Assembly: GCA_021029095.1 (NCBI GenBank)
Contig: JAJOHG010000001.1
Span: 2,542,001 to 2,606,000, forward strand
Source of the DNA: Phellopilus nigrolimitatus
Lineage: Eukaryota; Basidiomycota; Agaricomycetes; Hymenochaetales; Hymenochaetaceae
DNA: 64,000 nucleotides
Direction: 5' to 3'
The translations under genes were made by a program, and so were the position numbers. Below the pieces are notes generated by a model, which was not told where the DNA came from, searched no databases, and saw only the letters and a list, made by a program, of their open reading frames with translations. Position 1 is the stretch's first letter. The number at the start of each line of letters is the position of its first letter. Of the stretch, positions 1-11,945 are shown in pieces.

Positions 1-1193
1 GGCGCTCGGCTCGAACACTGCACGAACTTTTAGAGGACTTGTTCTCGCCTCGTCCATGCATATCCTGACCTCTGTTGCCGGCCGGTGCCGTCTGTGTTAT
101 TATCGTATCATATCCATACAAGATCTCGTGTTGCATGTCCCGCATTTATTTACGCTTTACGTCTTCTAGGGCCTTCGTCCTTCTTGCTGCATATGTTTCT
201 CTGGTTGCGTTGTATAGTTCCCATTTCCCTGCTCTCTTCTAACTACCCCCACCCTTGTAGCTTCATGGTTGTGAAAATTGAACTTGAGGCGGCTTGGATC
301 CTCCCTTTTTTCATATACTTTCTTTCGTGCCTGTATGAATCGTCTGAGTCTTCCAAACTTATGAGATCTGATGCGCGGCTTGGTGTTGATCGCTCAGCTG
401 TTCCTTGTACAAGTGGTGAAATGGACAAAAAGTGCCTATCATGACGCGAACACTCGGTGTTTATTGGCGGCGTTGACGGCGATGAATCAGCCCACTAGAA
501 GTAGAGAGGGCGCAGGATGGTGGTTGCGACGTGCGTCCGTTCGGCACTTCTCCAATACATATGTACGGTGTATTTTCGCACCTCTGTTCATTTGGAAAAG
601 AAGTGCCGACTCGCTGCCTGTGGCCTGCATGTTTGTTATATGGATAGAGTCTGCTGATGAATAGTGCGGCGTGTATCGCGTGAACGGAAGCGGGGAGGAT
701 GGCAATGTAAGTACAGTTTTACAGGCGTGCGAGATACTGAGTAGTAAAGTATATACAGTTACAGCGCTGACAAAGTGAGGATACAGGAACCTGGTGACAC
801 GGGGGGAAGGGGAAAGTATCGCGCCGAGAATGATTGCAGAGTCCAGAGAAACGAAAATAATGAAGTGCTCTGCGCAGAAGACCAGCGATGATCAGACAGG
901 AAAGCGAAGAAGCAGCAAAAGAATACGGTGCATTCCACAGACGGCAGACGGCCCTAGCGGCGCCTATACCGCTATTCGGGCTCGGAGTCGGAGTCGTCGG
1001 CAGGACAACAGCAGCACACAACCGGCTCGCACTTCCACACCCACCACTGCGCGGCGGGACGCGCGGGCATTGGAAAGCAGGAACGCGCGCGCCGGGAGGA
1101 ACGTGTTTTCATTTGGTTGTCGTGGAAAGGGTCCGCCGGTGCGTGTAAAATAAGAATAGTGATGTAAGCCGAGAGAAGAAGAGAGTAGGAAGT
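1..1193. other. No gene recognised (left edge)
   Basis: I see no protein family or convincing exon chain on either strand here. Short open frames are present, but their translations look like chance and lack splice structure. The part next to 1194 probably holds the 3' untranslated region of the minus-strand gene that follows. Confidence 0.5.
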
Positions 1194-2127
1194 TTAAACA
1201 ACGAGGATATAAATAAATTGCGTCAGAGGGTATGAGTATGTCTCGGCGAGCTCGGTGATGGAGGTAATAGAACAAACGAGTGCAAGCCGAAGTGGTTGGG
1301 GGGCCAAAAATGAACGGAAGGAAAGAAATACCCACATAGCCGTTGAGCAGTCTCCAAGGCCACTTGCCGAACACGGCTTCCTCGTCCTGCTTTTGCCCCA
1401 AACGTGCACGCCGACGCGCACGGCGAGCGTCGTCGTCATCTGCGAGCCCGTAAAGGCGCCGCTTCCGTGCTCCGAGCCGGGGTCCGGGCGCTTGAATCAG
1501 CGGGGTGCGCTCATTGGCGTTATTGCCATTCATTAACGCAGAAGGCGGTCCGCCGCCGTTCGATAACCTCGGTTTTTTCCTCCTTGCAGAGGGATAGGGA
1601 CCGGCTGTCTGCGGCGAGACGACCGGTTCGGCATCGCTCTCCTCGGGGTTATACCGCAGTGGCGCGGAGATAGACGAGGACGGCGACGAGTCGGCGGAGC
1701 ATTGGCCCGGCTGCTTGCTGTGCCGTAGCCCCGATGCGATGCGCACGCGCGAGCGGAAGCGGACGCGGAACGGCGTCGGCACGCCCCCGTCGTTTGTCGG
1801 GCTCGTCGCGAGCACGTGGGGCGCCGAGGGACCTGGCTCGGGCAGGTAAAGAGAGTCGGACAGGGAGCTGCGGCGCGTGCTTGTCCCCGTCCTCGGGGGC
1901 GGGAAATACGAGCTCGGGCTGAACGACGAGGGAGACATGTCATCCGCGGGCGTGGCGGCGCTCACGTGCAGGTGGAGGGCATTGCCAGGAGGTGGGAAGG
2001 AGTCGGAGAACGAGGACACGATGCTGATTTCCTCGACTGAGGCGGACGGTAGGTCGTACAGCAGGTGTACCGGGGCAGGATCTGCGTCACGCTTGGCTGC
2101 ACGAGTTATTTCATCTGTTCCGTTCAT
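1194..2127 (-). CDS. Uncharacterised Ser/Pro-rich protein, 3' end uncertain
   Basis: I do not recognise this protein. The start is the ATG at 2127 (MNGTDEITRAAKRD). About 260 residues follow, rich in Ser, Pro and Arg and apparently disordered, including the stretch NERTPLIQ and ending near KWPWRLLNGY. From about 1335 downward the reading is ambiguous. The same frame stays open to 964 but looks like untranslated sequence. An 85 nt intron (1335 to 1251) would join the frame to a short tail ending ITQ-like hydrophobic residues and ILVV at 1194. Alternatively, a one-base shift at the GGG near 1331-1333 would join a more natural hydrophobic segment (PLRLALVC...) with the same stop, giving a C-terminal membrane anchor. 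The gene is supported by frame length and composition only. Confidence 0.45.
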
Positions 2128-3392
2128 GCCGATAGACTCATTTGAGCGACTAAGCTTTACGCTAATCGGCTTTTGTTCTTCGAGTGGATCAGCGCAGATT
2201 CGAAGATAGAGCGTTTCGAGCTCAGGTCAGTGCGAGGAACGTACCCAGACTTCTTTTTAAATATTGCTCTCTTTCCTGTACCACGCTGTCAGGCTGGCTC
2301 TGAGTATCTGCATTTTCTGCGTCTATGCGCCCCGTCATGAATATTAAAACTGAAGACGAGCTTCGAGCGTGGAGTTCGAGCCTTGCAACAAACAGAGCTA
2401 GTTGCGGTGTGAGTAACAGATGGAGATCTGCGAAAGAGGAAACCGCCAGCTCCTTCGCGAACTAGATTTAGGTGTCCATCCCAAGCCGCCTGCAGGCGGG
2501 CTTAGGTACTGAATACGAAGTCCACGAGCACGCCGTCGCGTGCTGCGTGTTGCAAAGTCGTTGAAGTTGAAGCAGAATGGGATCGCCGTTCTCGGACGAT
2601 CTACTTTTCTATTAAACCGCAGCTTATCTTGCTCTCAGATCTCTTGTCCTGGCGATGCTCACACTGTCGATGTATGTCTACTTTCTTCGGAATGCCTGCT
2701 CAAATTCCTTCGTTTGAATAATGTTGGTCCTTGCTGGGGAACACCTATAAAGCTCGGTTTGTCTGGTCTCTTAAGTCCATGAACACGCAAGTGGCTACAT
2801 GTTCAGGACAAGCATTTGCGCGCTTTTAGGCACTGTGGATTTAGTTCTTCGCAAATTTCAGATAAAGGGATTTCATGGACGAACATGTTGTAAGATGCCT
2901 ACGAAGGCCCTATTTTGTTTTTGAACTTGGTCAGAGCAAAGGCACGTCAAATTGTTTTTTCTCTACCAATTCGCCTCAATTTTTGTAGCTTTCTCGGATT
3001 GAGGTTGCTTAAGCGCCTGAAGGTTTCGCTTCACAGTATCCATCGTCATCAACGCTGCCAGGCTGTCATGACAGAGCTACATTTGTGCGGGAGATAGGTA
3101 AATAAACGAGCTGCGGAAGAGATACAGGTACGACGGATAAAGAAGGAAAGAGAAACAACATAATGGACGTTGGATCTCGCATGTCAATGCGTGACTCATG
3201 CGCGATGAACGAGATGACGGGGAGGTTAAACAAAAAGTGAAGTTGAGATGAAAAAAAGGGGTTCAAATTCTCCGTGCTGCGAAAGAGAAAGCGTCTGACA
3301 CTGTGTTTCTTACAATAGTTCCGCATCTCCTGGGTATGTCGTTCCCTTTGGCGGAAATAATCGCCATGTTTTCGGGCGCTGGAAGAAGCAGT
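2128..3392. other. Intergenic, no gene recognised
   Basis: This lies between the 5' end of one minus-strand gene and the 3' end of the next. It should contain the promoter of the 2127 gene and the terminator of the gene ending at 3393. No long frame, RNA gene or repeat was recognised. Confidence 0.45.
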
Positions 3393-5625
3393 TTATCTCG
3401 CGCATTCTTTCTTCATTTTTTGCACCCGCATTCGGTTGAGAAAGCGGTTTCTGATGCGCTCAATTTTTCTTGCCTCGTACGCAGCCCACAGTTCCTCGCG
3501 CCTTTTACGATGCAGGAACGGATGGAACTCGAAGGGCGGTCTGTCAACGTACCCATACCTGTCCTCCTGTTGCCTCGAGACAACTTCGTTGAAGAACCCA
3601 TCCAAACCAGACCAGTCCTCGCGATCCCACGGCGGAAGGCTCCAGACAATGACCTGGCTCTCCTCGGCGCACTTGCATTGCTCCTCCTCTGTGGGGCTTT
3701 CATAACAAATGTAAGGCGCTGTCGAAGCTGCAATGGGCGTAGCCTCGTCGTCATCGGTGGCTTTGGAATCAGGATCAACGTCACCTTCGGTGAGAACGTT
3801 GTGTTGACGCATAGTATTGTTAGTCAGTGGTACCGCCGGGGCTTCCTCGTATGGGTAGACATGTCCCTGCGGCGGGGACGGGTGGGCGGCGGAAGTACTC
3901 CCGGATTTGAGCTTATTTGGCGGCGAGACTTCCAGCGCCGCATCTCTGACCTTAGATTCTTCAGGTGAGCCTTCACGAGCATGTTTCTTTCCCTTCCTGC
4001 TGGAAAATTTGGCGGAAGCAGTAGTGCGCGGCTGACGGCCACGCGCGTGGCTCGGCGGAGAGTTGGGAACGGCGGTGCGAGTGCTGGTACGTCGCGCTGG
4101 CGCGTCAGTGGTCGATGACGAAATAGCGAAAGCAATGGGAGGGGAGATGGCAGCGCGTGCACGAGTACGGCATGCAGGCCCTTCATTGGCAGCCCACTCG
4201 TCACGGACACGAGCTCGAGTACGATGGGCGGGGCTGTCGTTGGTGTTCGACTCATTGCGCTTGTGCTTTTTGGACTTACCGGCTTTTAGGGACGGTGATA
4301 TAGCAGCAGCAGCAGCCAGGTCCTTCTGAGCAGCGGGGGAAGTTGAGGAAGACGAATCAGAAGTCTGATGCGGGAACTTGCAGATTAACGTTTCTTTGTC
4401 GAGCTTGGGTTTCGCAGGCGGTTCGTCGTTGACGCTGACACTGATCATGAGCTCGTACGTTTCTATGATGATGAGGGATGAGGGATTCTCGAATTTCGTA
4501 GGGACTTTGTACTCCTGGAAGATCATAGGTTTGGTGCCTTTTTTGACCGACGGAGACTCATAGTCACTGTACTTCTTGCGGGGAGCGGGATGAACGAATG
4601 CGGAGCTGAATGGGATGAACGACACGTCGCGCTGCTCGAGCAGGTCGAGGGTGAGTTTGTTGCTGATGCCCTTCTTTTTCAGCGCAAGGATGCCATTTTC
4701 CTGAAGATGCCTGTTATCCTGCGCACGGTCGTACAGCGGGCGCTTGTTGTAGTCGATGGGGTACCGCGATATACCGGGTTCAGTTGGACCCATACGATCA
4801 TACTCAGTCAAGCGGTAGAAACTTTCTAGGGCATTTTCGCTCGGCTTGCGGATGTGGGGGACACGGTCCACGCGCGTGGCGCTAGGACTTTCCCATTCTC
4901 CATAGGTAAGCCCTTTTCCCGCTGACGCCTCTTCCACAACCCGTTTCCCAGCATTTCTCTGCCCAGTGCAAAATCCTTCACGTCATGCAGCGAAATCCAG
5001 CCCATGGTGTGTAGGCGGTCGACGTCTTCCGGTGTGAGATGGATAGCAGGCATGTCGAACTTGCCAGCCTGGAAACAAACCTTGCGCATATACAGAAACT
5101 CACTATACGGCTGAATGGGTTGGAAGAGGATCGGCACGCGCTCGTCGAGCATGGCACCCGATGTGAGCGGCTTCAGGCCGAGCACGGCCTCGGGAGCGAA
5201 TGCGAAGTCGCGCACCTTAATACCTTCCTTTACGGCAGTCATTTGGTTGTTGAGGTTTTCGCACTCGTCATCGAACTCGGGTATCTCGCTGGTGGGATGT
5301 GCCGCGTTGTAGAGTGAGTTGTTAAAGAACTCCTCTGACGGAGGCGCGGAGGCATTGCCGATGAGGGGGATGTTGCAGGCGGGCGGCGAGTCGCGAGTCG
5401 CCGCAGGATTTGTGGTCTTCTGGGACATTTTGACGAGCTTCCTGACGATATTTGGATCATCTGATGCTTCCTGTACTGCAGCCTATATTCAACCTCTTTG
5501 TCAGCGTCAGACTGTCGGCTTCGGTCATTAAATGGACTCACAAATTCATCGGAAGTCGCGTCCTTTAGGTTTCTTCTCCTGTTGAGTCTATCGGCGAGCG
5601 ATTTCATTGGTTTAATGAGTCGCAT
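3393..5625 (-). CDS. Uncharacterised protein, about 724 residues, frame break near 4913
   Basis: Function not recognised. Exon 1 is 5625-5542 (MRLIKPMKSLADRLNRRR...; an in-frame ATG at 5607 is an alternative start). A 59 nt intron (5541-5483, GTGAGT...TAG with a GCTGAC branch site) follows in phase 0. Exon 2 then reads AAVQEASDDPNIVRKLVKMS and a conserved-looking N-terminal block (about residues 60-210). Near 4900-4990 the coding frame changes. One frame ends at 4826, while the other runs to 3393 with EYDRMGPTEPG..., then a low-complexity Ala/Ser/Arg tail containing repeated RTRAR. No canonical intron fits cleanly. One missing base in the run at 4910-4917 would read REKGLTYGEW and make the exon lengths a multiple of three. 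A 53 nt GTGAAG..AG intron is the alternative. Two separate genes are unlikely because the second part lacks an ATG. Confidence 0.6.
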
Positions 5626-7256
5626 TGTTGCATTGCACGTGGATTATATCTAGTGAGAGACAAGGTATGCTTGAACCTCCAAACGAAGCGCCAGAAATAC
5701 TCACGTATATTTGCGGGAAATAATTGAGCTGCCAGTGTAATAATTAGACGTGTATGCGCGGGCAGATACTTGGGAGATGTGCGATGAAGCCGTATGGAAG
5801 GTACAGCAGTCCGGCGTGATGCTGGTATGAGAACAAAAGATGGACCCGTATTCACGTACTGGGGCTTTATATGCGCGCGGCGCAGCCACAGATCGTGATC
5901 CCCACGTGACTGTTCCATTATTCCCATTACTAGACCTTTTTACAGAGGAAACTGGCGGGAAGAACAAGGCCTCTTGATTAGTTACAAAGAATCAAGAGTT
6001 ATGTTTCGGAGAAGTGTACATTTACCACTGCTTTTGTCTTTGCCTCTACTTTCATTTACACAGTGTACTGAAACTCAAAGCCACCTCAATCTTAGTATGG
6101 GAGTATAATATCGAGCATGTCATTCATGCTCCTTTAGTTTAGAATGAATCGTCCCGAGCCATAAACAGTTCCTTTCTGCGCTTCGGAAATAAAGTCTTTC
6201 CCACACATGCGACTTTTAAGACAATGAAGACAATTTTTCTGCAAGAAGCTGAACGATATCGTTGCTTGCCCATTGCAACAATGCAAGAATCCTGACTCAA
6301 ATAGCACGTGACCATGGCGCGTACGGCGGTGCGATTGCATATGGCAGGAAACAACGGGAACGGATGGGAATCCATCGCTTCAACCAAGTTCACGGGCTAC
6401 CAGAACGAAATTTCGCTGAAGTCTAGCGACAGTTTGTAAAATACTACAGGCTCCCTTCCGCGAAAGCGGCCTACGGCGGGGTCTCGTTCGACGCCTGTAA
6501 ATGCCTGTAAGTCCGGATTCGTCTTCGAGTTATGCAAAGAAAACATATGCTGACGAGCCATAGCTTGAGATGCATCTAAAGGAGCCGTCGTAGTAGGTGA
6601 ACTGGAGAGGTTAGATGATGTCTTTCGCAAACAACTACATTCATCATGTAAACGGAGCTTGCTTTATTAGAAGCAAACCTAGGTTAACGTGATATTATGA
6701 ACATGAAGAACTTCGGTGAATGAACATAATATATGGGGATAAACAAAAAAAAAGAGCAATAAAACAAAATAAAGATAAATACATAAGTATTTGCTCACGC
6801 ATTCTAGAGGTGAATTCTGACCTCCTTACCGATAATTTAAAACACAACCTCTTCACTGTTTCAGTAACCAGTGTCTTAGAGGTATACTGCCAGTAATTTG
6901 GGCTTATACGTTGATTCCGGCCAAAAAAGAAGCGCCGGCTTCTGGTTTCACGTAAAGCATGCCAAATAGGTGTTCGGAAGCTCGAAGCAGATTGTATCTT
7001 GTCATCGGAAGACAAAATTTGCGATCCGTACTTCGCTGATGCTTTTCATCATCAATTACGCGTGTTATACCTAGCAACAATACGTACATACCTATCCTAC
7101 ATGACGCAGCGTGTCAAGAACTTGATGAACGGTGCCTTCGACTTCCCATCGGGTCTCAGTTCATCCATGACCTGATCGACCGATGTTCCGGCCATATCTT
7201 GAGCAGGACCCAACCGTAAGAACGCCGTACGTCCGACGTAATGGAAAACCCTTCGT
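5626..7256. other. Intergenic with unassigned coding-like fragments (minus strand)
   Basis: No complete gene is defensible. The 5626-5960 part is the promoter side of the gene starting at 5625. Minus-strand fragments look weakly coding. They are 7250-7100 (QDMAGTSVDQVMDEL... to a stop at 7097), 7045-6914 (RYNLLRASEHLFGMLYVKPE..., followed by GTATAAG) and 6612-6397 (preceded by CTAACCTCTCCAG, a good branch site and acceptor, with a stop at 6397). They could be 3' exons of the zinc-finger gene upstream or relics of another gene. Phases could not be made consistent. Confidence 0.35.
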
Positions 7257-8555
7257 TCACTGCGATTGGCTTTGCGAGTCAAACACGAGCTGCGAATCGA
7301 AGGAGTACGGTGCCTGAGTCTGCAGGGCCCACTGACTCTGCACCCCATCGAAAGCCTGACTGAAGACGGGAAGAGAAGGCTCCAAGGAGGAATTCAGCAT
7401 GTCATCTGCATGGACATAAATATCTGCTGTTGGCTGCGGAAGTGGGAAGGGAGGTTCATGCTCAGAGGATAAGCTCTGTGCTTGACATTGAGATTGAAGA
7501 TGTGATTGGGTTTGGGATGGCATGGAATCAACCTGAACGGATGATTGCGAAGAGGAAGGCTCGAGACGGACTGATCCTGATCGAAAGGGACGGACATGTG
7601 CAGAATGGCCTGCGGACGGGACCATTGTGGAGTCGTTTCGATTTAAGAGGTGAGCGTTGAGTACCGCGTTGCCAACATTAGACGTATCTGAGTCCTCCGT
7701 ATCCGTACTTCGGTTCAGATCTCCAAATTGCTCTATGTTTGTCAGAGGCGTCGGAGCATGCGGCTCTACAGCTCTAAGCCTTTTTGGTGAAGGTGGACCG
7801 CCCGTGCTCATTATTGAAAGTGCGCGACGCGTCGAGGTAGGACTGAAATTTATGCCTTTCCCATTTTGAGGAACTTGGGATCGGGATTGCTGGTGTAGTC
7901 GTCGGCCATTTGCGACACGTCCTGGGCTCGCATTGGTTCGAGCATTAAAAATATTTGCGAGCAGTTCAGCGGGGCTCGGAGACGCACTGATGCGCATCGC
8001 GGCGGGGTCGGGAGAGCAGGAGGAAGCGTCGGCGAGCTCGCGAAAACGGCTTGGTTCTGGCGAAGGCGAAGACGGCTTGGAGGCTGCTGGCTGGCGGGCA
8101 GGTGTTATCGGAGCGGATACATTATGGGCACCCGTGAGGTGTCGGGTACTAGGTCCGGCGCTGGATTCAACGAGCAAGTTGTCCTTCTCTGCGGAGACGA
8201 GATGTTGTGTGAGTAAAACTCGTACTCGAGGGGTAAACGAGCAACGCACCTTCATTGCTCATGAATACGTCATCGTTGAAGAAATCCGATGTACGAATGC
8301 TATCTTGCTCCCGAAGAATATGTTAGAAACCGACTGAGACTACGTGAGGGAGAGCTTACCTTGAAAGCTCGTGCCGTCCATGGCACGTCGCTCAAGCGGT
8401 ACATCCTTCCGTTTCATGGGCTTGGCTTTCCAGACATGCTCTTCCAGGACATGCATGACAAGTTTGTCTGTTGTTTCGAAAGATTCCTTACACCACGCCC
8501 ATTTGCAGACAGCCAGGGAACTCGTGGAAATTTTGGGCATGTTCGGGTAGGTCAT
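7257..8555 (-). CDS. C2H2 zinc-finger protein
   Basis: This is a probable nucleic-acid-binding nuclear protein. Exons are 8555-8360, 8303-8250 and 8188-7257. The introns are 56 nt (GTAAGC..CAAG, TCTAAC branch) and 61 nt (GTGCGT..CGCAG). All phases agree, giving 393 residues. Near the N-terminus (about residues 15-40) one C2H2 finger is visible: Cys-x4-Cys-x12-His-x4-His, within CKWAWCKESFETTDKLVMHV. The rest is Ser/Pro/Gln-rich and likely disordered, ending in a Gln/Ser-rich tail (FDSQLVFDSQSQSQ). The stop at 7257 is the simplest end, but coding-like sequence continues to 7097 in another frame, so further exons are possible. The start ATG at 8555 is the first in frame after the divergent promoter. 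The specific target is unknown. Confidence 0.75.
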
Positions 8556-8986
8556 CTGATAGCAAGTGTGCAAGACTCTGACGATTCAGCGAGATTGAAT
8601 CAATTCACCAAGAGTGAATGATAATCAGAGGAGTATGGCCGTGGTGGTTATGGTCAGAGGTGTTAAGGGCGCTGGGCGGTGTTGGACGGGATCGCGAATC
8701 GTGTGCTCGCTCGTGACCTCGTCACGTTCTAGCTCTGAGACTGGTGAGCACGGCCGCGGCGTGCAGCTTGTTACTCCAACGTCCTTGAAACAAACTTATA
8801 CATCCCTGAAACTGACCTGGGCCACTCATGTGTGGAATTGGTCTTCGTGCTCCTGAATTTGCATTTGCCTTTTGCTTTCGTTGACTTATTTAGCTCCATC
8901 GCATTTCGAGGCGTTGCAAACGTCACCCGACACTTTCTCGATCTAATAGGGACCTGGCGCTCTCGACAACAAGCACACTCTACACA
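8556..8986. promoter_or_regulatory. Divergent promoter region between C2H2 and GID-subunit genes
   Basis: Only 431 bp separate the start codons of the minus-strand zinc-finger gene and the plus-strand RanBPM-like gene, so both promoters and 5' leaders must lie here. No TATA box is obvious. Two adjacent near-copies of TGAAACAAACTTATACATCC / TGAAACTGACC occur around 8784-8820. Co-regulation is an inference from the spacing only. Confidence 0.5.
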
Positions 8987-11945
8987 ATGCCTAATCCAGA
9001 TCGTTCTACGTCAAGGACGCCCTCGATGCCGATACCAGGCGCATCGACGCGCAGTATTGAAGATATTCTCAACCTCAATTCCCTTGGTTCTCAACCAAGC
9101 ACATCGACCAGCTCCCATCGCGAACGATCCCAACATCGTTCGGTCGCTCGGTCGCTTTATAGTGGTCTCGAGGGCACTAGACCTCCACAGGTCCGCCACG
9201 CAAGTGCGAGCAGTAGCGTTGGTGCAACGCGACATGCACTGGGAGGTGGGAGTGGCCCTCCTTGGGGTGCTCGGTCAGCGTCAACCTCAACCGCACCGAT
9301 GCTTCCGGGAAACTTTGGGATACGCAGTGTTATCCCTTCCTTCGAGCCTCGGGTAATAGGTGGATCCGGAGTGGCGTCGGCGGAGAGAAATGGTGCGCAA
9401 TCGAGGCATGATTCGAACCCGCCTACTTCCCCCACGAGGTCGATGAGACTGGGCGCAGGTGGGCGTCTGTCGGCAAATACGGCCCAAAGTGTTCCTATAA
9501 GGTCTCACCACATACCACCTCCGTCGGTGCCCAATATCTCACCCTATGGTCATCATGTACTCGGGTCTGGTGCACCGACAGCATTCAAAAGACCATCATA
9601 CCTTGATTATTCGTCTCTGCGTGACCTTATACAGACAGACTTCAGTTCTCCATCGGTTTCTCGCCCTTTAGCTCTTCTAGCCTCGGGCAGGGATATAACA
9701 CCCCTCACAGAGAGCGACGATGATAGCGAGTCAAGCGGTGGTTTCCCACAAAGACCATATGCTCATCGTGAACGTGAGCGTGGGCGGGTGCGTGAACGTC
9801 AAGGCACGTATGCTGCGTCGACGGCGCTTGTGAATTCAGACTTCATAATACGTCTCCCGACTCGTTGGAACGAGCAAGATCGAAACAAGTTCCTTCATGT
9901 TTCAGAGGACGGACGGAATTTACATTTTCATGGTGAGTGAAACATAACTTGTCTGAAAGAAAGAAAAAATAATGATACATTCGTTTCCAAGGGCCGGTAA
10001 GCCAAGGGGAGAAGGAAGCCGCTGCTGCGCGCGCAAACTATCCTATTCCGCCTGCATGCGGTATTTACTATTATGAAGTCACCATACTTGATAAAGGTCA
10101 TAAAGGGTATGTTCTCATGCTCTACGACGAGAATGGCGACGCTGACTCATTGTAGGCATATAAGCATAGGGTATGTGTGAAGACGAGACAGTGCTCAGCC
10201 GTTCTTTGACACGCGTTGTAGTTTCAGTTTTGAGGGGGTGCGCCTGAATCGTCTCCCTGGATGGGAGAAAAACTCTTGGGGATATCATGGCGACGACGGC
10301 CACTCATTTGCATCCGAGCGGGAAGGGACACCATTTGGTCCGCGCTTCACCAGTGCGTCATTTCTAGAAGTCGTTTGGTTCATCCCTAACCTCCATATTT
10401 CAGCGGGTGACGTTGTTGGATGTGGAATAGATTTCAGTCTTAACAAGGCATTTTATACGAAGAACGGAAGCCTAATTGGTGATTACTTCTTTGTGTACAT
10501 CATTGCCTTTGTCGCTGAAATTACCCAGGTGACGCGTTTGACAATGTTGGTCAAGATGACTCTGTAATCTACCCTGCTGTGGGCCTTAGGACGCTGCAGG
10601 AGGGCATCCGCGTTAACTTCGGCCACGAACCATTCAAATATGATATCGACTACCATATGCATTGCGCAAAAGAACGCGCCTGGGAGAAGATTCAGGCGAC
10701 ACCGGTGAAGTGGACGCTTGACGAGGCGCAGGATGTCTTCAGGCTTGAGATGGATAAAGCCACTCAGAAGCCATCACCAAGCGGCAGTAGTATGGACGTT
10801 GTTTCCGCAACCGTAAAGGCCGAGGTGAAGCAGGAGCCGCAAGATGAGGAGTTCGTACCTATTGAGCTGCCCCCAGACTACTCGGAGCCGATAAACAAAC
10901 TCGTCATGTCGTACCTGGAACATCATGGTTTCGAGCGTACTGCAAATGCATTTAAATCGCAGACAGAGGCCCGGAGGAAAAAGTTGAGTGGACCGGAGCG
11001 ATCGCTGCCGAGAAAAAAGGAGGAAGTGGATGTGGATATAAAAATGGAATTGGACGACTGTATGCCTGGGACAGGTCCGGCTGACGGACCTTTTGGTCAT
11101 GACAGCATGGTGGAAAGCGGTTTGGACGCACAGCAGTCTCGTCAGCGCGTGGTGAACGCGGTGCTTGTGGGCGACATGGATCTTGTGCTGCGCCTCACAC
11201 AGGAGCTGTTCCCCAGTGTGCTCGATCAGGACCACGGATTTCTACTGCTCAAGATGAAATGCAGGAAGTTCGTAGAGCTCATGCTGCATGCTAGCGAGGC
11301 ATTGCAGAAGACAAAGATCGAATTTGACGAGAAAGAAAACGAGGTGGCTGGATTGGAGGCAGGAGCGATGGAAGTGGACGACGGGTTTCCCCAGTCCCCT
11401 ACCAACGGGATCTCTGGCAGCGATATGCCTACACCGGGTCTCCTGCCTTCTGCACCTGTCCTTAGTCATCACATGAAACGCACCTCTAGTCGCTCAACGC
11501 CCTCGCCCGCGGTCCTGAAGTATCAAGCAGCACTGAGCGATGCACTTGCATACGGGAAGATGCTGCATGCGGAGTACCATCGTCCGAATACCGCCACACG
11601 CTCCGAAGCGGTCGCGCTGATGAAGGCCACGTTCAGTCTCGTGACGTACGACGACCCGCGCGCGGCGGGCGGAGAGGTGCAGGCACTCACGAGCCAGGAG
11701 GCTCGGGCGAAGCTGGCGCAGGAGGTGAATCAGGCCGTCCTTGGTGATTGAGCTTTCATATTCTTTATGTTATCGTTGCTGACGGGTATTACCTTTTCTT
11801 GCAAACAGAGTCCCAGGGCCGCCCGAGCCGACCGGCGTTAGAGCGGCTGTATCGGCAGTCGAACGCGACACTCACGCAACTGGCACTGTGTGGGGTAGGT
11901 GATGCCGCGTTTGCTGATATGCGTGAAGAGTTCCTGGATATTTGA
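8987..11945 (+). CDS. VID30: RanBPM/Vid30-like subunit of the GID/CTLH E3 ubiquitin ligase
   Basis: By family this is the scaffold (Gid1/Vid30, RANBP9/10) of the GID/CTLH ubiquitin ligase. In yeast that complex marks gluconeogenic enzymes for degradation. Exons are 8987-9932, 9992-10106, 10156-10170, 10222-10352, 10404-10478, 10529-11743 and 11809-11945. All phases agree, giving 877 residues. Residues 1-310 are Ser/Pro-rich and disordered. The SPRY domain follows (about 315-480) with YYYEVTILDKG, HISIGFSFEG, LPGWEKNSWGYHGDDGHSF and VVGCGIDFSLNKAFYTKNG. A LisH motif lies at about 541-570 (YSEPINKLVMSYLEHHGFER). CTLH/CRA helices occupy about 640-870 (QQSRQRVVNAVLVGDMDLVLR). Lys/Glu-rich acidic linkers separate LisH from CTLH. 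A 15 nt exon encodes the core SPRY strand. The domain order matches the family exactly. Assignment to Vid30 rather than another SPRY-LisH protein is strong but was not checked by search. Confidence 0.93.

Noticed and set aside
964..1334. C-terminal extension of the first minus-strand frame to 964
   Set aside because: The composition changes sharply to Arg/Leu/Ser and reads like untranslated sequence. A spliced or shifted end at 1194 is more natural.
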